From: CAYUIG01 sp964444685
GTDB lineage: Bacteria; Gemmatimonadota; Gemmatimonadetes; Longimicrobiales; RSA9
Reading direction: 5' to 3'
NCBI GenBank assembly: GCA_964444685.1
Contig: CAYUIG010000018.1
Coordinates: 1-64,000, forward strand
Length of the DNA stretch: 64,000 bases
Part shown: positions 17,934 to 25,478 of the stretch, piece after piece
Numbering within the stretch: the stretch's first letter is position 1
How the letters are laid out: each line of letters starts with the position of its first letter
Position numbers and translations under genes: made by a program
The notes under the pieces: model-generated
Databases searched by the model: none
What the model saw: only the letters and a program-made list of their open reading frames with translations
What the model was told of the DNA's origin: nothing

Positions 17934-18911
17934 TCAGATCTCGATCTTCACGATGCGGCGGATCCAGAGATAGCCCATGACCTGCATGAACAGCGCACCG
18001 CCCGCGAAGAGGCGGCCGAGGTTCGTGTTCACGAGCTCCATCACGTAGTCGCGATTCAGGAAGTACAGCAGCACGGCGAGGCCGACCGGCAGGAAACCCA
18101 CGACGTACCCGGTCAGGCGGCCCTGCGCCGTGTACGTACGGAGCTGCCGCTGAATCGAGAAGCGCGAGCGCACCGTCTGCGCGATCTTGTCGAGGATCTC
18201 CGCCAGATTGCCGCCGACTTCGCGCTGCACCAGAACGGCCGTCACGAAGATGCGCACGTCGACGAGGTCGATCCGGTCCGACATCCCGAGCAGCGCCTCC
18301 TCGAACGGCAGACCGAAGCGCTGCTGCTCGAAGATCCGCCGGAACTCCGACGCCGCGGGCTCCGCCGCTTCTTCGGCCACGGTGCGGATCCCGAACGAGA
18401 GCGGATGCCCCGCGCGGATGGCGCGGCCGAGCAGGTCCACCGTATCCGCGAACTGCTCCTCGAACTTCTTGATGCGGTTGCGACGCTTCCACCGCACGAA
18501 CATGTCCGGGATCAACCCGCCGCCGAACGCAGCCGCCAGTGCGACGATGAGCGACCCGGTGAACACGAGCGTCGCGAGACCGATGGCGAGCGCGATGCCC
18601 GCGCTCGCGAGCAGGAACGAGTGCGTGCTCCAGGGCAGCCCCGCCTGCTGGAGAATCAGACCCGCGTCGCGCAGGCGCGGCAGCCGTGAGGCCGCGGTCT
18701 CGAGCCGCGTGGCCTGCGCCTCATCCTCGCGGCGCAGGAAGCCGGGCTCCTCACCCTCCTGCGCGGCCTGTACGTCATGCTCGAGCCGCTCCAGCACGTA
18801 GCGGCGCCGGCGTGCGGCGCCGAACGTCTCCACCGACAGGATCAGTGCGACCGTGCCCATGGCCACGGCCACGAAGATCAGTGCGGCGGGAAGCAGCAGC
18901 GATGTATCCAT
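17934..18911 (-). CDS. tadB: Tad pilus inner-membrane platform protein TadB
   Basis: A 325-residue membrane protein of the GspF superfamily. It has an N-terminal helix, a cytoplasmic charged region (ERLEHDVQAAQEGEEPGF), two close helices (SFLLASAGIALAIGLATL), and the GspF segment FADTVDLLGRAIRAGHPLSFG followed by FEEALLGMSDRIDLVDVRI. The C-terminal helices include GYVVGFLPVGLAVLLYFL. TadB and TadC together form the inner-membrane base for Flp pilus assembly. The ATG at 18911 shares a base with the tadA stop (TAATG), implying coupled translation of motor and platform. Confidence 0.94.
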   Translation of the reverse strand: MDTSLLLPAALIFVAVAMGTVALILSVETFGAARRRRYVLERLEHDVQAAQEGEEPGFLRREDEAQATRLETAASRLPRLRDAGLILQQAGLPWSTHSFLLASAGIALAIGLATLVFTGSLIVALAAAFGGGLIPDMFVRWKRRNRIKKFEEQFADTVDLLGRAIRAGHPLSFGIRTVAEEAAEPAASEFRRIFEQQRFGLPFEEALLGMSDRIDLVDVRIFVTAVLVQREVGGNLAEILDKIAQTVRSRFSIQRQLRTYTAQGRLTGYVVGFLPVGLAVLLYFLNRDYVMELVNTNLGRLFAGGALFMQVMGYLWIRRIVKIEI

Positions 18912-20272
18912 TACCAGCCCCGCGTGGCCGAGCGAACCTCGCTCGGATCCGGCGCGAACATGGTCTCGCCGAGGTCGATGCCGTACGCGTGCAGCCGCTG
19001 TGACACCTGCGGCCGGATACCCGTCGGGCGGAAACGGCCCTTGACCGTGCCATCCTCCGCGATGCCCTGGCGCTCGAACACGAAGATCTCCTGCATCGTG
19101 ATCACCTCGCCTTCCATCCCGGTGATCTCCGACACACTCACGACCTTGCGCGCGCCGTCCGAGAGACGCGCGAGCTGAATCACGACGTGGATCGCGCTCG
19201 CGATCTGATGGCGCACGGCGCGGTCCGGCAGGTTCAGGTTCGCCATCGAGACCATCGTCTCGAGACGGCTGAGCGCGTCGCGCGGCGAGTTCGCGTGCAG
19301 CGTCGTCAGCGAACCTTCGTGACCGGTGTTCATCGCCTGGAGCATGTCGACGGCTTCCGCCGACCGCACCTCACCGATGATGATCCGGTCCGGACGCATG
19401 CGCAGCGCGTTCACCAGCAGTTGCCGCTGCGGGACCTCGCCCTGCCCTTCGATGTTCGGCGGCCGCGTCTCGAGGCGCACGACGTGCGGCTGGCGCAGCT
19501 GGAGCTCGGCCGAGTCCTCGATCGTCACGATCCGCTCGTCCGGCGGGACGAACGACGACAGGATGTTCAGCAGCGTCGTCTTACCGGCACCGGTACCACC
19601 CGACACGAGCACGTTCAGCCGCGCCTGCACCACGCCGCGCAGGAACTCCACCATCTCGGGCGTGATGCTCTTCGCGGTGAGCAGGTCGTCGGAGGTGAGC
19701 GTGTCGCGCTTGAACTTGCGGATCGACAGGTGGGGCCCGTCGATCGCGAGTGGCGGAATGATCGCGTTGACACGCGAGCCGTCCGGGAGACGCGCGTCCA
19801 CCATCGGCGACGAGTCGTCGATGCGCCGGCCGACGGCGGAGACGATGCGGTCGATCACCTGGAGCAGGTGCCGGTCGTCGCGGAACTTGATGTCGGTCGG
19901 CAGGATCTTGCCGCGCCGCTCGATGAACACTTTGCGATGCGTGTTCACCAGGATGTCCGAGACCTCCGGGTCCATCATCAGCGGCTCGAGCGGGCCGAGG
20001 CCGAAGATCTCGTCGAGCACCTGCTGGACGAGCGCCTCGCGCTCCTCGAGGTTGACCGCGACGTGCTCGCCGGCCAGCAGCTCCTGCACGATCTGACGGA
20101 TCGCGACCGCCGCCTCGTCCTTCCCGATGCGCTCGAGGTTCGCGAGGTTCAGCCGGTCGAGTACGCGCCGGTGGATGCGCGCCTTCACCTCCTCGATGCC
20201 CGCGAGGTGCGACGTGCTCCAGCCGGGACGTCCGTCCATCGACGCGCCCGTCTGATCCGGCTCCATTCTCAT
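18911..20272 (-). CDS. tadA: Tad pilus assembly ATPase TadA/CpaF
   Basis: A 453-residue secretion ATPase of the CpaF/TadA family. Visible motifs: Walker A SGGTGAGKTTLLN, an Asp box VTIEDSAEL, Walker B RIIIGEVRSAEAVDML, and the His box GHEGSLTTLHANS. The N-terminal region with ILVNTHRKVFIERRGK is typical of CpaF. It hydrolyses ATP in the cytoplasm to drive pilin polymerisation through TadB and TadC. The ATG at 20272 overlaps the tadZ stop as ATGA. Only one such ATPase is encoded, as is normal for Tad systems. Length and motifs are complete. Confidence 0.96.
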   Translation of the reverse strand: MRMEPDQTGASMDGRPGWSTSHLAGIEEVKARIHRRVLDRLNLANLERIGKDEAAVAIRQIVQELLAGEHVAVNLEEREALVQQVLDEIFGLGPLEPLMMDPEVSDILVNTHRKVFIERRGKILPTDIKFRDDRHLLQVIDRIVSAVGRRIDDSSPMVDARLPDGSRVNAIIPPLAIDGPHLSIRKFKRDTLTSDDLLTAKSITPEMVEFLRGVVQARLNVLVSGGTGAGKTTLLNILSSFVPPDERIVTIEDSAELQLRQPHVVRLETRPPNIEGQGEVPQRQLLVNALRMRPDRIIIGEVRSAEAVDMLQAMNTGHEGSLTTLHANSPRDALSRLETMVSMANLNLPDRAVRHQIASAIHVVIQLARLSDGARKVVSVSEITGMEGEVITMQEIFVFERQGIAEDGTVKGRFRPTGIRPQVSQRLHAYGIDLGETMFAPDPSEVRSATRGW

Positions 20273-21507
20273 TCGTCGCCCCCTGACTCGTCCGCGGTCG
20301 TCTTCGAGCGGCGGAAGCGGAACAGGCCGGAGAGCCCGCCGCCCTGGTGATTGCCGTTCGGCGACTCGGACAGCATGTCGCCGAGGCCGCGAATGCCGCG
20401 CACGTACTTCGACTTCCTGCCGAGCACGGCGGGCACGCCCGCGTTCACGCTGAGCGCCACGGTCTCGGGATCCGCATCGATCGTCCAGAACACTTCGCGG
20501 TCGAGCGTGCGCGCCACGTCCGCAGGCGACACCAGCGTGTCCTTGCCGACCTGGTTCAGCAGCACGTGCACCTGGCTGCCGCTCGGGATCGCGCGCTCCA
20601 GCAGCGGGAGCAGCTTCTTCGCGTTGCGCAACGCGAGCAGATCCGGTGTGGTAACGAGCAGCACGAGGTCCGCCTGCTCGATCGCCGGGCGCGTCGCCGG
20701 CGAGGCGAAGCGCGCGACATCGACGACGACGTACTCGTAGTGCTGGCGGATCACTTCCAGTGCGCGTCCGGTCTGCTCGGCCGCGACCGCTTCGGATACG
20801 TTCGGCTGCGTCGGCGACGCGAGTACCTCGAGCCCTGACTCGTACCGCTCCGTCAGTGACTCGAGCAGGCTGCCATCGATGCGGTGCAGGTTCGACACGA
20901 GGTCGAAGAAGCTGTAGCGCGGCTGGAGTGACAGCAGCGTCGCGACCGCACCCAGCTCGAGATCGAGGTCGAGGAGCAGCGTTCGCTTCTGCGACGACTG
21001 ATGGATGTGCACCGCGAGGTTCGTCGCGGCTGTCGTCGTGCCGGCGCCGCCCTTCGCACCCACCAGCGTAATGAGCCGGCCCGTGCGCGTCGGCTTGCCC
21101 GCGGCGCCGCCCATGCGGCGCGCAGCGCGGCCGATGGCGGCGCCCAGCTCCTCGTCACCGATGGGCTGGGTCAGGTACTCCGCCGCGCCTGCGCGCATCG
21201 CTTCCATCAGCACGTCCGGTGTGACCGCCGGACCGGCGAGCAGGATGATGCGCGACGGGTCCGCTTCGAAGAGGACGCGCGCCAGCCGGAGACCGAGAGC
21301 GGGGTCGCTGCCGACGTCGACGAAGACGAGCTTCAGCTCGGAGCGCTTCAGCTCATCGACCGTCGAGGCGGGCAGGTCCTCGAGTGTGGACGGCACCTGC
21401 TGCACCCGGCCGAGTGCGTGACGCGGGTCCTTCGCCAGCCGGACCACGCGCGCCCGCAGATCGGCGTCCGCCGAGATCACGGCGGCACGGTGCGACCCCT
21501 GTTGCAT
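20269..21507 (-). CDS. tadZ: Tad pilus localisation protein TadZ/CpaE
   Basis: A 412-residue protein. Residues 1-130 resemble a receiver-like domain: AVISADADLRARVVRLA, LKLVFVDVGSDPALGLRL, and IILLAGPA, without a full phosphorylation set. Residues 140 onward are a MinD/ParA-like ATPase with the deviant Walker A AKGGAGTTTAATNLA, a switch region LLDLDLELG and YVVVDVARF. TadZ/CpaE proteins position the pilus machine at the pole or at sites on the membrane. It lies 12 bases after the secretin stop and overlaps tadA as ATGA. The tail is basic (RFRRSKTTADE). Confidence 0.92.
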   Translation of the reverse strand: MQQGSHRAAVISADADLRARVVRLAKDPRHALGRVQQVPSTLEDLPASTVDELKRSELKLVFVDVGSDPALGLRLARVLFEADPSRIILLAGPAVTPDVLMEAMRAGAAEYLTQPIGDEELGAAIGRAARRMGGAAGKPTRTGRLITLVGAKGGAGTTTAATNLAVHIHQSSQKRTLLLDLDLELGAVATLLSLQPRYSFFDLVSNLHRIDGSLLESLTERYESGLEVLASPTQPNVSEAVAAEQTGRALEVIRQHYEYVVVDVARFASPATRPAIEQADLVLLVTTPDLLALRNAKKLLPLLERAIPSGSQVHVLLNQVGKDTLVSPADVARTLDREVFWTIDADPETVALSVNAGVPAVLGRKSKYVRGIRGLGDMLSESPNGNHQGGGLSGLFRFRRSKTTADESGGDE

Positions 21508-21519
21508 GACGCGGCCTTC

Positions 21520-22860
21520 TCAGTTCCGCCGCACGTGCGGCATCGTCCAGTTCTGGTCCATCCGCTCGCGCATGTTGCGCATCCAGCCCCACGTGCCCGG
21601 CTCGCCCATGGGCAGCGTCGGCGACACATCCGACGGCGCCACGATGTGCGGCGTGATCAGCACAAGGAGCTCCGTGCGGTCCTGGAGGTTCGAGCGCGCA
21701 CGGAAGAACGTGCCGATGATCGGCAGGTCCCCGAGGAATGGGATCTTGTCCAGGTTCTCGGACCACGTGTTGTCGAGCAGTCCCGCGATCGCGAGGTGCT
21801 GGCCCGGTCGCATCTCCACTTCCGTCTCCGCGCGGCGCGCCAGCAGGCTCGGGATCTGGAAACCCGACACCGTGAGGCCGTTCGCGAAGTCGAGCGACGA
21901 TACTTCCGGCGCGACCTTCAGCCGGATCGCCCCCGTGTTCGTGATCGTGGGCGTGAAGCGCAGCCGCACACCGAACTCCTTGAACTGGATCGAAACTGCG
22001 GTGGTCTGCGCACCGGGCTGCACGATCGGGTACGGGAACTCGCCGCCGGCGAGGAACGTGGCTTCCTGGCCGTCGATCGTGATCAGGTTCGGCTCGGCAA
22101 GGCTGCGGAATTCGCCGCTCGAACGGAGCGCGCGGATCGCGGCGTCGAGCCGCGCCGTGCCGCCCGCGAGCAGCAGGTTGACGATGCCCTCCGACAGCGT
22201 GGTGACATCCGCGCGGGCACCCGAACTCACGACGTCGCCGATGTTGCCCACATCCGTGGCGAACAGGTCGGCTGCCAGACGGTCGACCGCGGAGCGGCGC
22301 ACCTCCGCGAAGCGCACGTGCAGCAGCACCTGCTGCGCGGCGGGCGCCTGGATGTTGTCGATCACCGCCACGCCCGTGGCTTCCGCCAGCTCGCGGATGC
22401 GTCGGGCCGTGATCGGATCCGCCACCGCGCCCGAGAGGATGATCGAGCTCCCGGTCAGCGTGACGGTGATGGACTCGGACGGGAAGAGCGTCCGGATCTG
22501 TGTGCGCAGGGCCGTCAGGTCGGGCACCACTTCGATGTTGTAGATGCGCCGCGCACCCGTCTGCTCCCAGACGATCAGGCTCGTGGTGCCCAGGCGCAGC
22601 CCGCGCACCATCATCTCGTTGGGGCCGCCCGGAAACTGGAAGTCGGCGATCGTCGTATCCGCCACGGCCAGACGGGAGACCGGTGCGGGCAGCGTCACGA
22701 GCGCGCCCTTGCCGATCTCGACCTGGATCGTCCCCGTGGCCTGGGACAGCACCTGCTGCCCGTTCGCCGGCGCAGCCCACAGCAGCACCGCTGCGAGCGC
22801 AGGCACGATCCACCCAAGCGCGACCCCGCGCGTCGTCACGCGTCCTCGCCTCGAAACCAT
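21520..22860 (-). CDS. rcpA: Tad outer-membrane secretin RcpA/CpaC
   Basis: A 446-residue secretin. An N-terminal signal peptide ends near AAPANGQQ. The pilus-secretin N domain follows (GTIQVEIGKGALVTLP), then a BON-like region (GSSIILSGAVADPITARRI), and the secretin domain with QFKEFGVRLRFTPTI, VSSLDFANG and the conserved end KIPFLGDLPIIGTFFR and TELLVLITPHIV. It forms the outer-membrane pore through which the Flp pilus passes. The gene starts at an ATG (22860) 17 bases after the rcpC stop. A dedicated pilotin gene (tadD) is not found nearby. Confidence 0.94.
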   Translation of the reverse strand: MVSRRGRVTTRGVALGWIVPALAAVLLWAAPANGQQVLSQATGTIQVEIGKGALVTLPAPVSRLAVADTTIADFQFPGGPNEMMVRGLRLGTTSLIVWEQTGARRIYNIEVVPDLTALRTQIRTLFPSESITVTLTGSSIILSGAVADPITARRIRELAEATGVAVIDNIQAPAAQQVLLHVRFAEVRRSAVDRLAADLFATDVGNIGDVVSSGARADVTTLSEGIVNLLLAGGTARLDAAIRALRSSGEFRSLAEPNLITIDGQEATFLAGGEFPYPIVQPGAQTTAVSIQFKEFGVRLRFTPTITNTGAIRLKVAPEVSSLDFANGLTVSGFQIPSLLARRAETEVEMRPGQHLAIAGLLDNTWSENLDKIPFLGDLPIIGTFFRARSNLQDRTELLVLITPHIVAPSDVSPTLPMGEPGTWGWMRNMRERMDQNWTMPHVRRN

Positions 22861-22877
22861 TCCCTTGCTCCGATCCG

Positions 22878-23696
22878 TCAGAAGGAGATGAGAGCGCGTA
22901 CGCCGCCCTTGTAGACTTCGATCGTCTGACCCGGCTCTTCCGCCGGCGGCGGCGCCGGCCGCTGCGCCACGCGCGGCGGGGCTTCTCCGCCGCCACCGAA
23001 CATCCGGCTCATGCGCGCGCCGATCGTGCGCGTGTCACGCACGTCCAGCATGTTGCGCAGTGCGAGCTGAATGCGGCCCTGCTGTGATGCGAGTGCCAGC
23101 CGCTCCGCGTCCTCCGGTGTCACCAGCACCGTGAGCACGCCGACGGACATCGGCCGGCCCTCCGCGTCCCGATGGATCTGCTGCCCTGCGGCCAGCGTCT
23201 GCACGTTCTGCATCACGACGCGCGTGAACGGCTCGCCCGACGCATCCGTCGTGGTCAGCAGCACGTCCACGCGCGTACCCGGCGTCACGAACCCGGCGAC
23301 GGCGCTCACCTCGTCCACCTGGACGCTGATCGCGCGCATCCCCTCCGGGATCACGATCGGCAGACCGCCGCCACCGGCGCGGTCGCCGAGCTTGCTCTCG
23401 AGGAGCGGCTCGTTCGTCAGGATCGGCGTGATCGCGCCCCGCCCGATCACCTCGGACGGAGTGCGCGCATAACCGAGTGGAACCTCCCCGGGCCACCCCA
23501 CCACCTTCACGTCCTCTTCGCCCAGGATCTCGCCGACCTGCACGTCGCGCGCGGCCACCACCACCTCGGTGCCCTGCGGGCGACCCGCGGCAGCAAGGGG
23601 CGTCGCGCGATTCGACAGCAGCTGGAGCGCGGAGTAGCCCGCCACTCCGCCCGCCACGATCGCGAGGATCAGGATCGTTGTCGCTCGTCTCCTCAT
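22878..23696 (-). CDS. rcpC: Flp pilus assembly protein RcpC/CpaB
   Basis: A 272-residue protein with an N-terminal membrane helix (TILILAIVAGGVAGYSALQ) and a periplasmic SAF-like domain, GTEVVVAARDVQVGEILGEED, followed by the RcpC/CpaB signature VDEVSAVAGFVTPGTRVDVL and a region with RLALASQQGRIQLALRN. A Pro-rich stretch (RPAPPPAEEP) lies near the C-terminus. RcpC works with the secretin and may contact peptidoglycan. The order tadV, rcpC, rcpA matches known tad loci. It starts at an ATG 7 bases after the tadV stop. Confidence 0.93.
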   Translation of the reverse strand: MRRRATTILILAIVAGGVAGYSALQLLSNRATPLAAAGRPQGTEVVVAARDVQVGEILGEEDVKVVGWPGEVPLGYARTPSEVIGRGAITPILTNEPLLESKLGDRAGGGGLPIVIPEGMRAISVQVDEVSAVAGFVTPGTRVDVLLTTTDASGEPFTRVVMQNVQTLAAGQQIHRDAEGRPMSVGVLTVLVTPEDAERLALASQQGRIQLALRNMLDVRDTRTIGARMSRMFGGGGEAPPRVAQRPAPPPAEEPGQTIEVYKGGVRALISF

Positions 23697-23703
23697 GTGC
23701 GCC

Positions 23704-24231
23704 TCAGAAGGGCCGGAGCAGGAACCACGTAGTCAGCGACCCGGCCGCGATCGCCAAGCCGTATGGAATCGTCAGCGCTCCAGGCGAGTCGAGCGTCAGC
23801 CGCTCGCCCGTCCGGCCGAAGGACAGCGCACGCCCGGCCAGCATCCACGTGCGTGTCAACGCCGCCAGCATCACACCTCCACGGAGCGCGTAGCCCACCG
23901 CCAGAACGCCACCGGCAACGGCCGAAAGCAGCAGAGCCGGTATGAATCCGCCCGGGCCGAGGAATGCGCCCACCACCATCAGCAGCTTGGCATCGCCCGC
24001 GCCCATCGCTCCGAGCGCGTACAGCGGGAAGGTCAGCAGGAAGGCCACCCCCGCACCCGTCACCCCCGCAACCACGGGGTCCCACCCGGCCGGCACCCGC
24101 AGCGCGAGCGCCAGGGCGAGGCCGGTTAGGATCAGACCGTTGGGGATCCGCCGGCTTCGCACATCCCACACGGCCGCGGCCACCAGGACCGCGACGAACA
24201 GAACCGTACCGACCACTTCGATTGCCATCAT
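23704..24231 (-). CDS. tadV: Prepilin peptidase TadV/CpaA (A24 family)
   Basis: A 175-residue polytopic membrane aspartic protease. The two catalytic aspartates are visible in VAAAVWDVRSRRIPNGLIL (first Asp) and MGAGDAKLLMVVGAF (GxGD, second Asp). It is the short form without the N-methylase zinc domain, as usual for Tad systems. It cuts the class III signal of Flp pilin on the cytoplasmic side of the membrane. It lies 79 bases downstream of the flp stop, across a strong hairpin. The ATG at 24231 is the first of two adjacent ATGs. Confidence 0.94.
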   Translation of the reverse strand: MMAIEVVGTVLFVAVLVAAAVWDVRSRRIPNGLILTGLALALALRVPAGWDPVVAGVTGAGVAFLLTFPLYALGAMGAGDAKLLMVVGAFLGPGGFIPALLLSAVAGGVLAVGYALRGGVMLAALTRTWMLAGRALSFGRTGERLTLDSPGALTIPYGLAIAAGSLTTWFLLRPF

Positions 24232-24257
24232 CTCGAGTTGCGGGCGCCTGCGGGGAC

Positions 24258-24289
24258 GGGCGGGCGGCCGCTACACGGCCGCCACGCCC
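24258..24289 (-). terminator. Strong hairpin between flp and tadV (possible attenuator)
   Basis: On the minus strand, 21 bases after the flp stop, an inverted repeat forms a stem of about 12 pairs with one bulged base: left arm GGGCGTGGCGGCC, loop GTGTAGC, right arm GGCCGCCCGCCC. No U tract follows, so it is more likely a pausing, partial-termination or RNA-protecting structure than a full terminator. Such a structure would let flp mRNA exceed that of the machine genes. Confidence 0.6.
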
Positions 24290-24310
24290 GAACCCGCACG
24301 CCGTGCCGCG

Positions 24311-24517
24311 TCAGCTGGCCGCCGGCTGGCCGGACGTCGAGTACATCTGCGGCGCGTTCGACAGCTCGTTCGTCGCCGTGTCGAACACGAACCCGACGTT
24401 GTTGCGGAACATGTACAGCGCCGCGATCAGCGCGACCGCGATCAGCGCCACCAGCAGCGCGTACTCCGTCAGGCCCTGGCCCGACTCGTCCTTCCAGAAG
24501 CTCCACAGCTTGGACAT
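24311..24517 (-). CDS. flp: Flp type IVb major pilin
   Basis: A 68-residue pilin. The short leader MSKLWSFWKDESGQG is followed by the processing site and mature start LTEYALLVALIAVALIAAL, with the conserved glutamate and tyrosine after cleavage (the Flp motif). A short hydrophilic tail ends in GQPAAS. After cutting by TadV it would polymerise into the Flp fibre. The start ATG is preceded by a very strong ribosome site AAGGAGG at 24528-24522, in keeping with a highly made protein. It is the first gene of the tad operon; a sigma-54-like site lies about 160 bases upstream. Confidence 0.95.
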   Translation of the reverse strand: MSKLWSFWKDESGQGLTEYALLVALIAVALIAALYMFRNNVGFVFDTATNELSNAPQMYSTSGQPAAS

Positions 24518-24813
24518 TTGGCCTCCTTGGAGCCGGTCCGAGCCGGCCCGTTCATTTTGCGGCGGCCCGATGTGGCCGCTCGCACCCTACCCGCCTCGTC
24601 ACGGGATAGCGGCGCCCCGTGCGCCGCGATCGGCGTCCCTCTCGGGGAGAGCGCCGCAGGTAGTCCTCGATATCTCAACCCGCGTACCAACCGCGGTCCT
24701 GCACCCAACTCATTGTCCGGCAGCTACTTGAGTCATTCCGTCCGGTCGTGCGTGCGGGCATCTGCATCACCTCGTAGCACGCGCGCGCCCGCAAAGCGTT
24801 ACAGACCGCTGCG
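24518..24813. other. Leader and promoter region of the flp operon
   Basis: Nearly 300 bases without a supported gene lie between the flp start and the stop of the barrel-protein gene. It contains the flp ribosome site next to the start, a sigma-54-like site at 24675-24690, and short GC-rich inverted repeats in the leader (for example around 24594-24660). A long 5' untranslated leader would result if the sigma-54-like site is used. Confidence 0.55.
24675..24690 (-). promoter_or_regulatory. Candidate sigma-54 promoter for the flp/tad operon
   Basis: Minus-strand sequence TTGGTACGCGGGTTGA resembles the sigma-54 consensus TTGGCACG-N4-TTGC. The -24 GG is present and the spacing of ten bases to the -12 dinucleotide is right, but the -12 is GA rather than GC, and one -24 base is T for C. 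It faces flp and lies about 160 bases before its ATG. An NtrC-type activator is encoded 3.4 kb upstream of it. Activator-binding repeats were not found. Confidence 0.35.
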
Positions 24814-25464
24814 CTAGCGGATCACGCCCCAGCCCGCGAACAGGCCGATCGTCAGCCGCGCATTGTGCACCAGCCCGAAGTCATCGGTGCCGATCGGCTC
24901 GAACGGCGAGTCGAAGACCACGTGGTCCGACAGCTCCACCCGGACACCCACCGGCTCCCCGTCCCACTGGAACGGCGTCAGGAAGTCGAGGCCGAACGCG
25001 CCGACCGCTGCGAGCTTCGGGTCGGGATTGCCGGGATACACGGCGCCGGCCGGCTCGAACGTCAGGAACTCGCCCCGGCCCAGGCCGTAGCGTACGACAC
25101 CGCCGCCCGCGGCCACGAACGCGTTCACGGCACGGCCGGGGTCCGCCGGGAGCAGCCGCAGCAGCACGGCGAGGTCGGCCATCCAGATGCCGATGTCACG
25201 CGTCTGGTTCGGCAGCTCGAGCGGGCGCTCCGTGAGCGCGGCGTTCGCACGCCAGCCAATGCGACCCGCACCGAGCCACTGCTCGTACGTGAGGCCGACC
25301 ACCCAGCCGGTCTTGATTTCCAGGTCCAGCGCCGCGCCGTTGTCGTTCAGCGGCGTGACGTACAGAGCGCCGGCGTTCCAGTGCGCGCTGTACTTGTAGT
25401 CCTGCCCGGCCGCAGGCGCGGCCACCAGCAGCGCAGCGACGAGGAAGAGATTCCGTTTCGACAT
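24814..25464 (-). CDS. Small outer-membrane beta-barrel-type protein
   Basis: A 216-residue secreted protein. It starts MSKRNLFLVAALLVAAPAAG with cleavage before QDYKYSAHW. The mature part alternates polar and apolar residues (GWVVGLTYEQWLGAGRIGW, LAVLLRLLPAD, VGVRVELSDHVVF, ARLTIGLFAGWGVIR), like eight-stranded OmpX/OmpW-type barrels. The ATG at 25464 has a good GGCGGGGGA ribosome site; a GTG at 25482 overlaps the upstream stop as GTGA and is an alternative. It is coupled to the large lipoprotein gene upstream. Specific function unknown. Confidence 0.7.
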   Translation of the reverse strand: MSKRNLFLVAALLVAAPAAGQDYKYSAHWNAGALYVTPLNDNGAALDLEIKTGWVVGLTYEQWLGAGRIGWRANAALTERPLELPNQTRDIGIWMADLAVLLRLLPADPGRAVNAFVAAGGGVVRYGLGRGEFLTFEPAGAVYPGNPDPKLAAVGAFGLDFLTPFQWDGEPVGVRVELSDHVVFDSPFEPIGTDDFGLVHNARLTIGLFAGWGVIR

Positions 25465-25478
25465 CGTTCCCCCGCCGC

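Noticed and set aside
21001..22914. 637-codon plus-strand frame opposite tadZ and rcpA
   Set aside because: Antisense shadow of two well-supported tad genes with Arg/His/Gln-rich translation.
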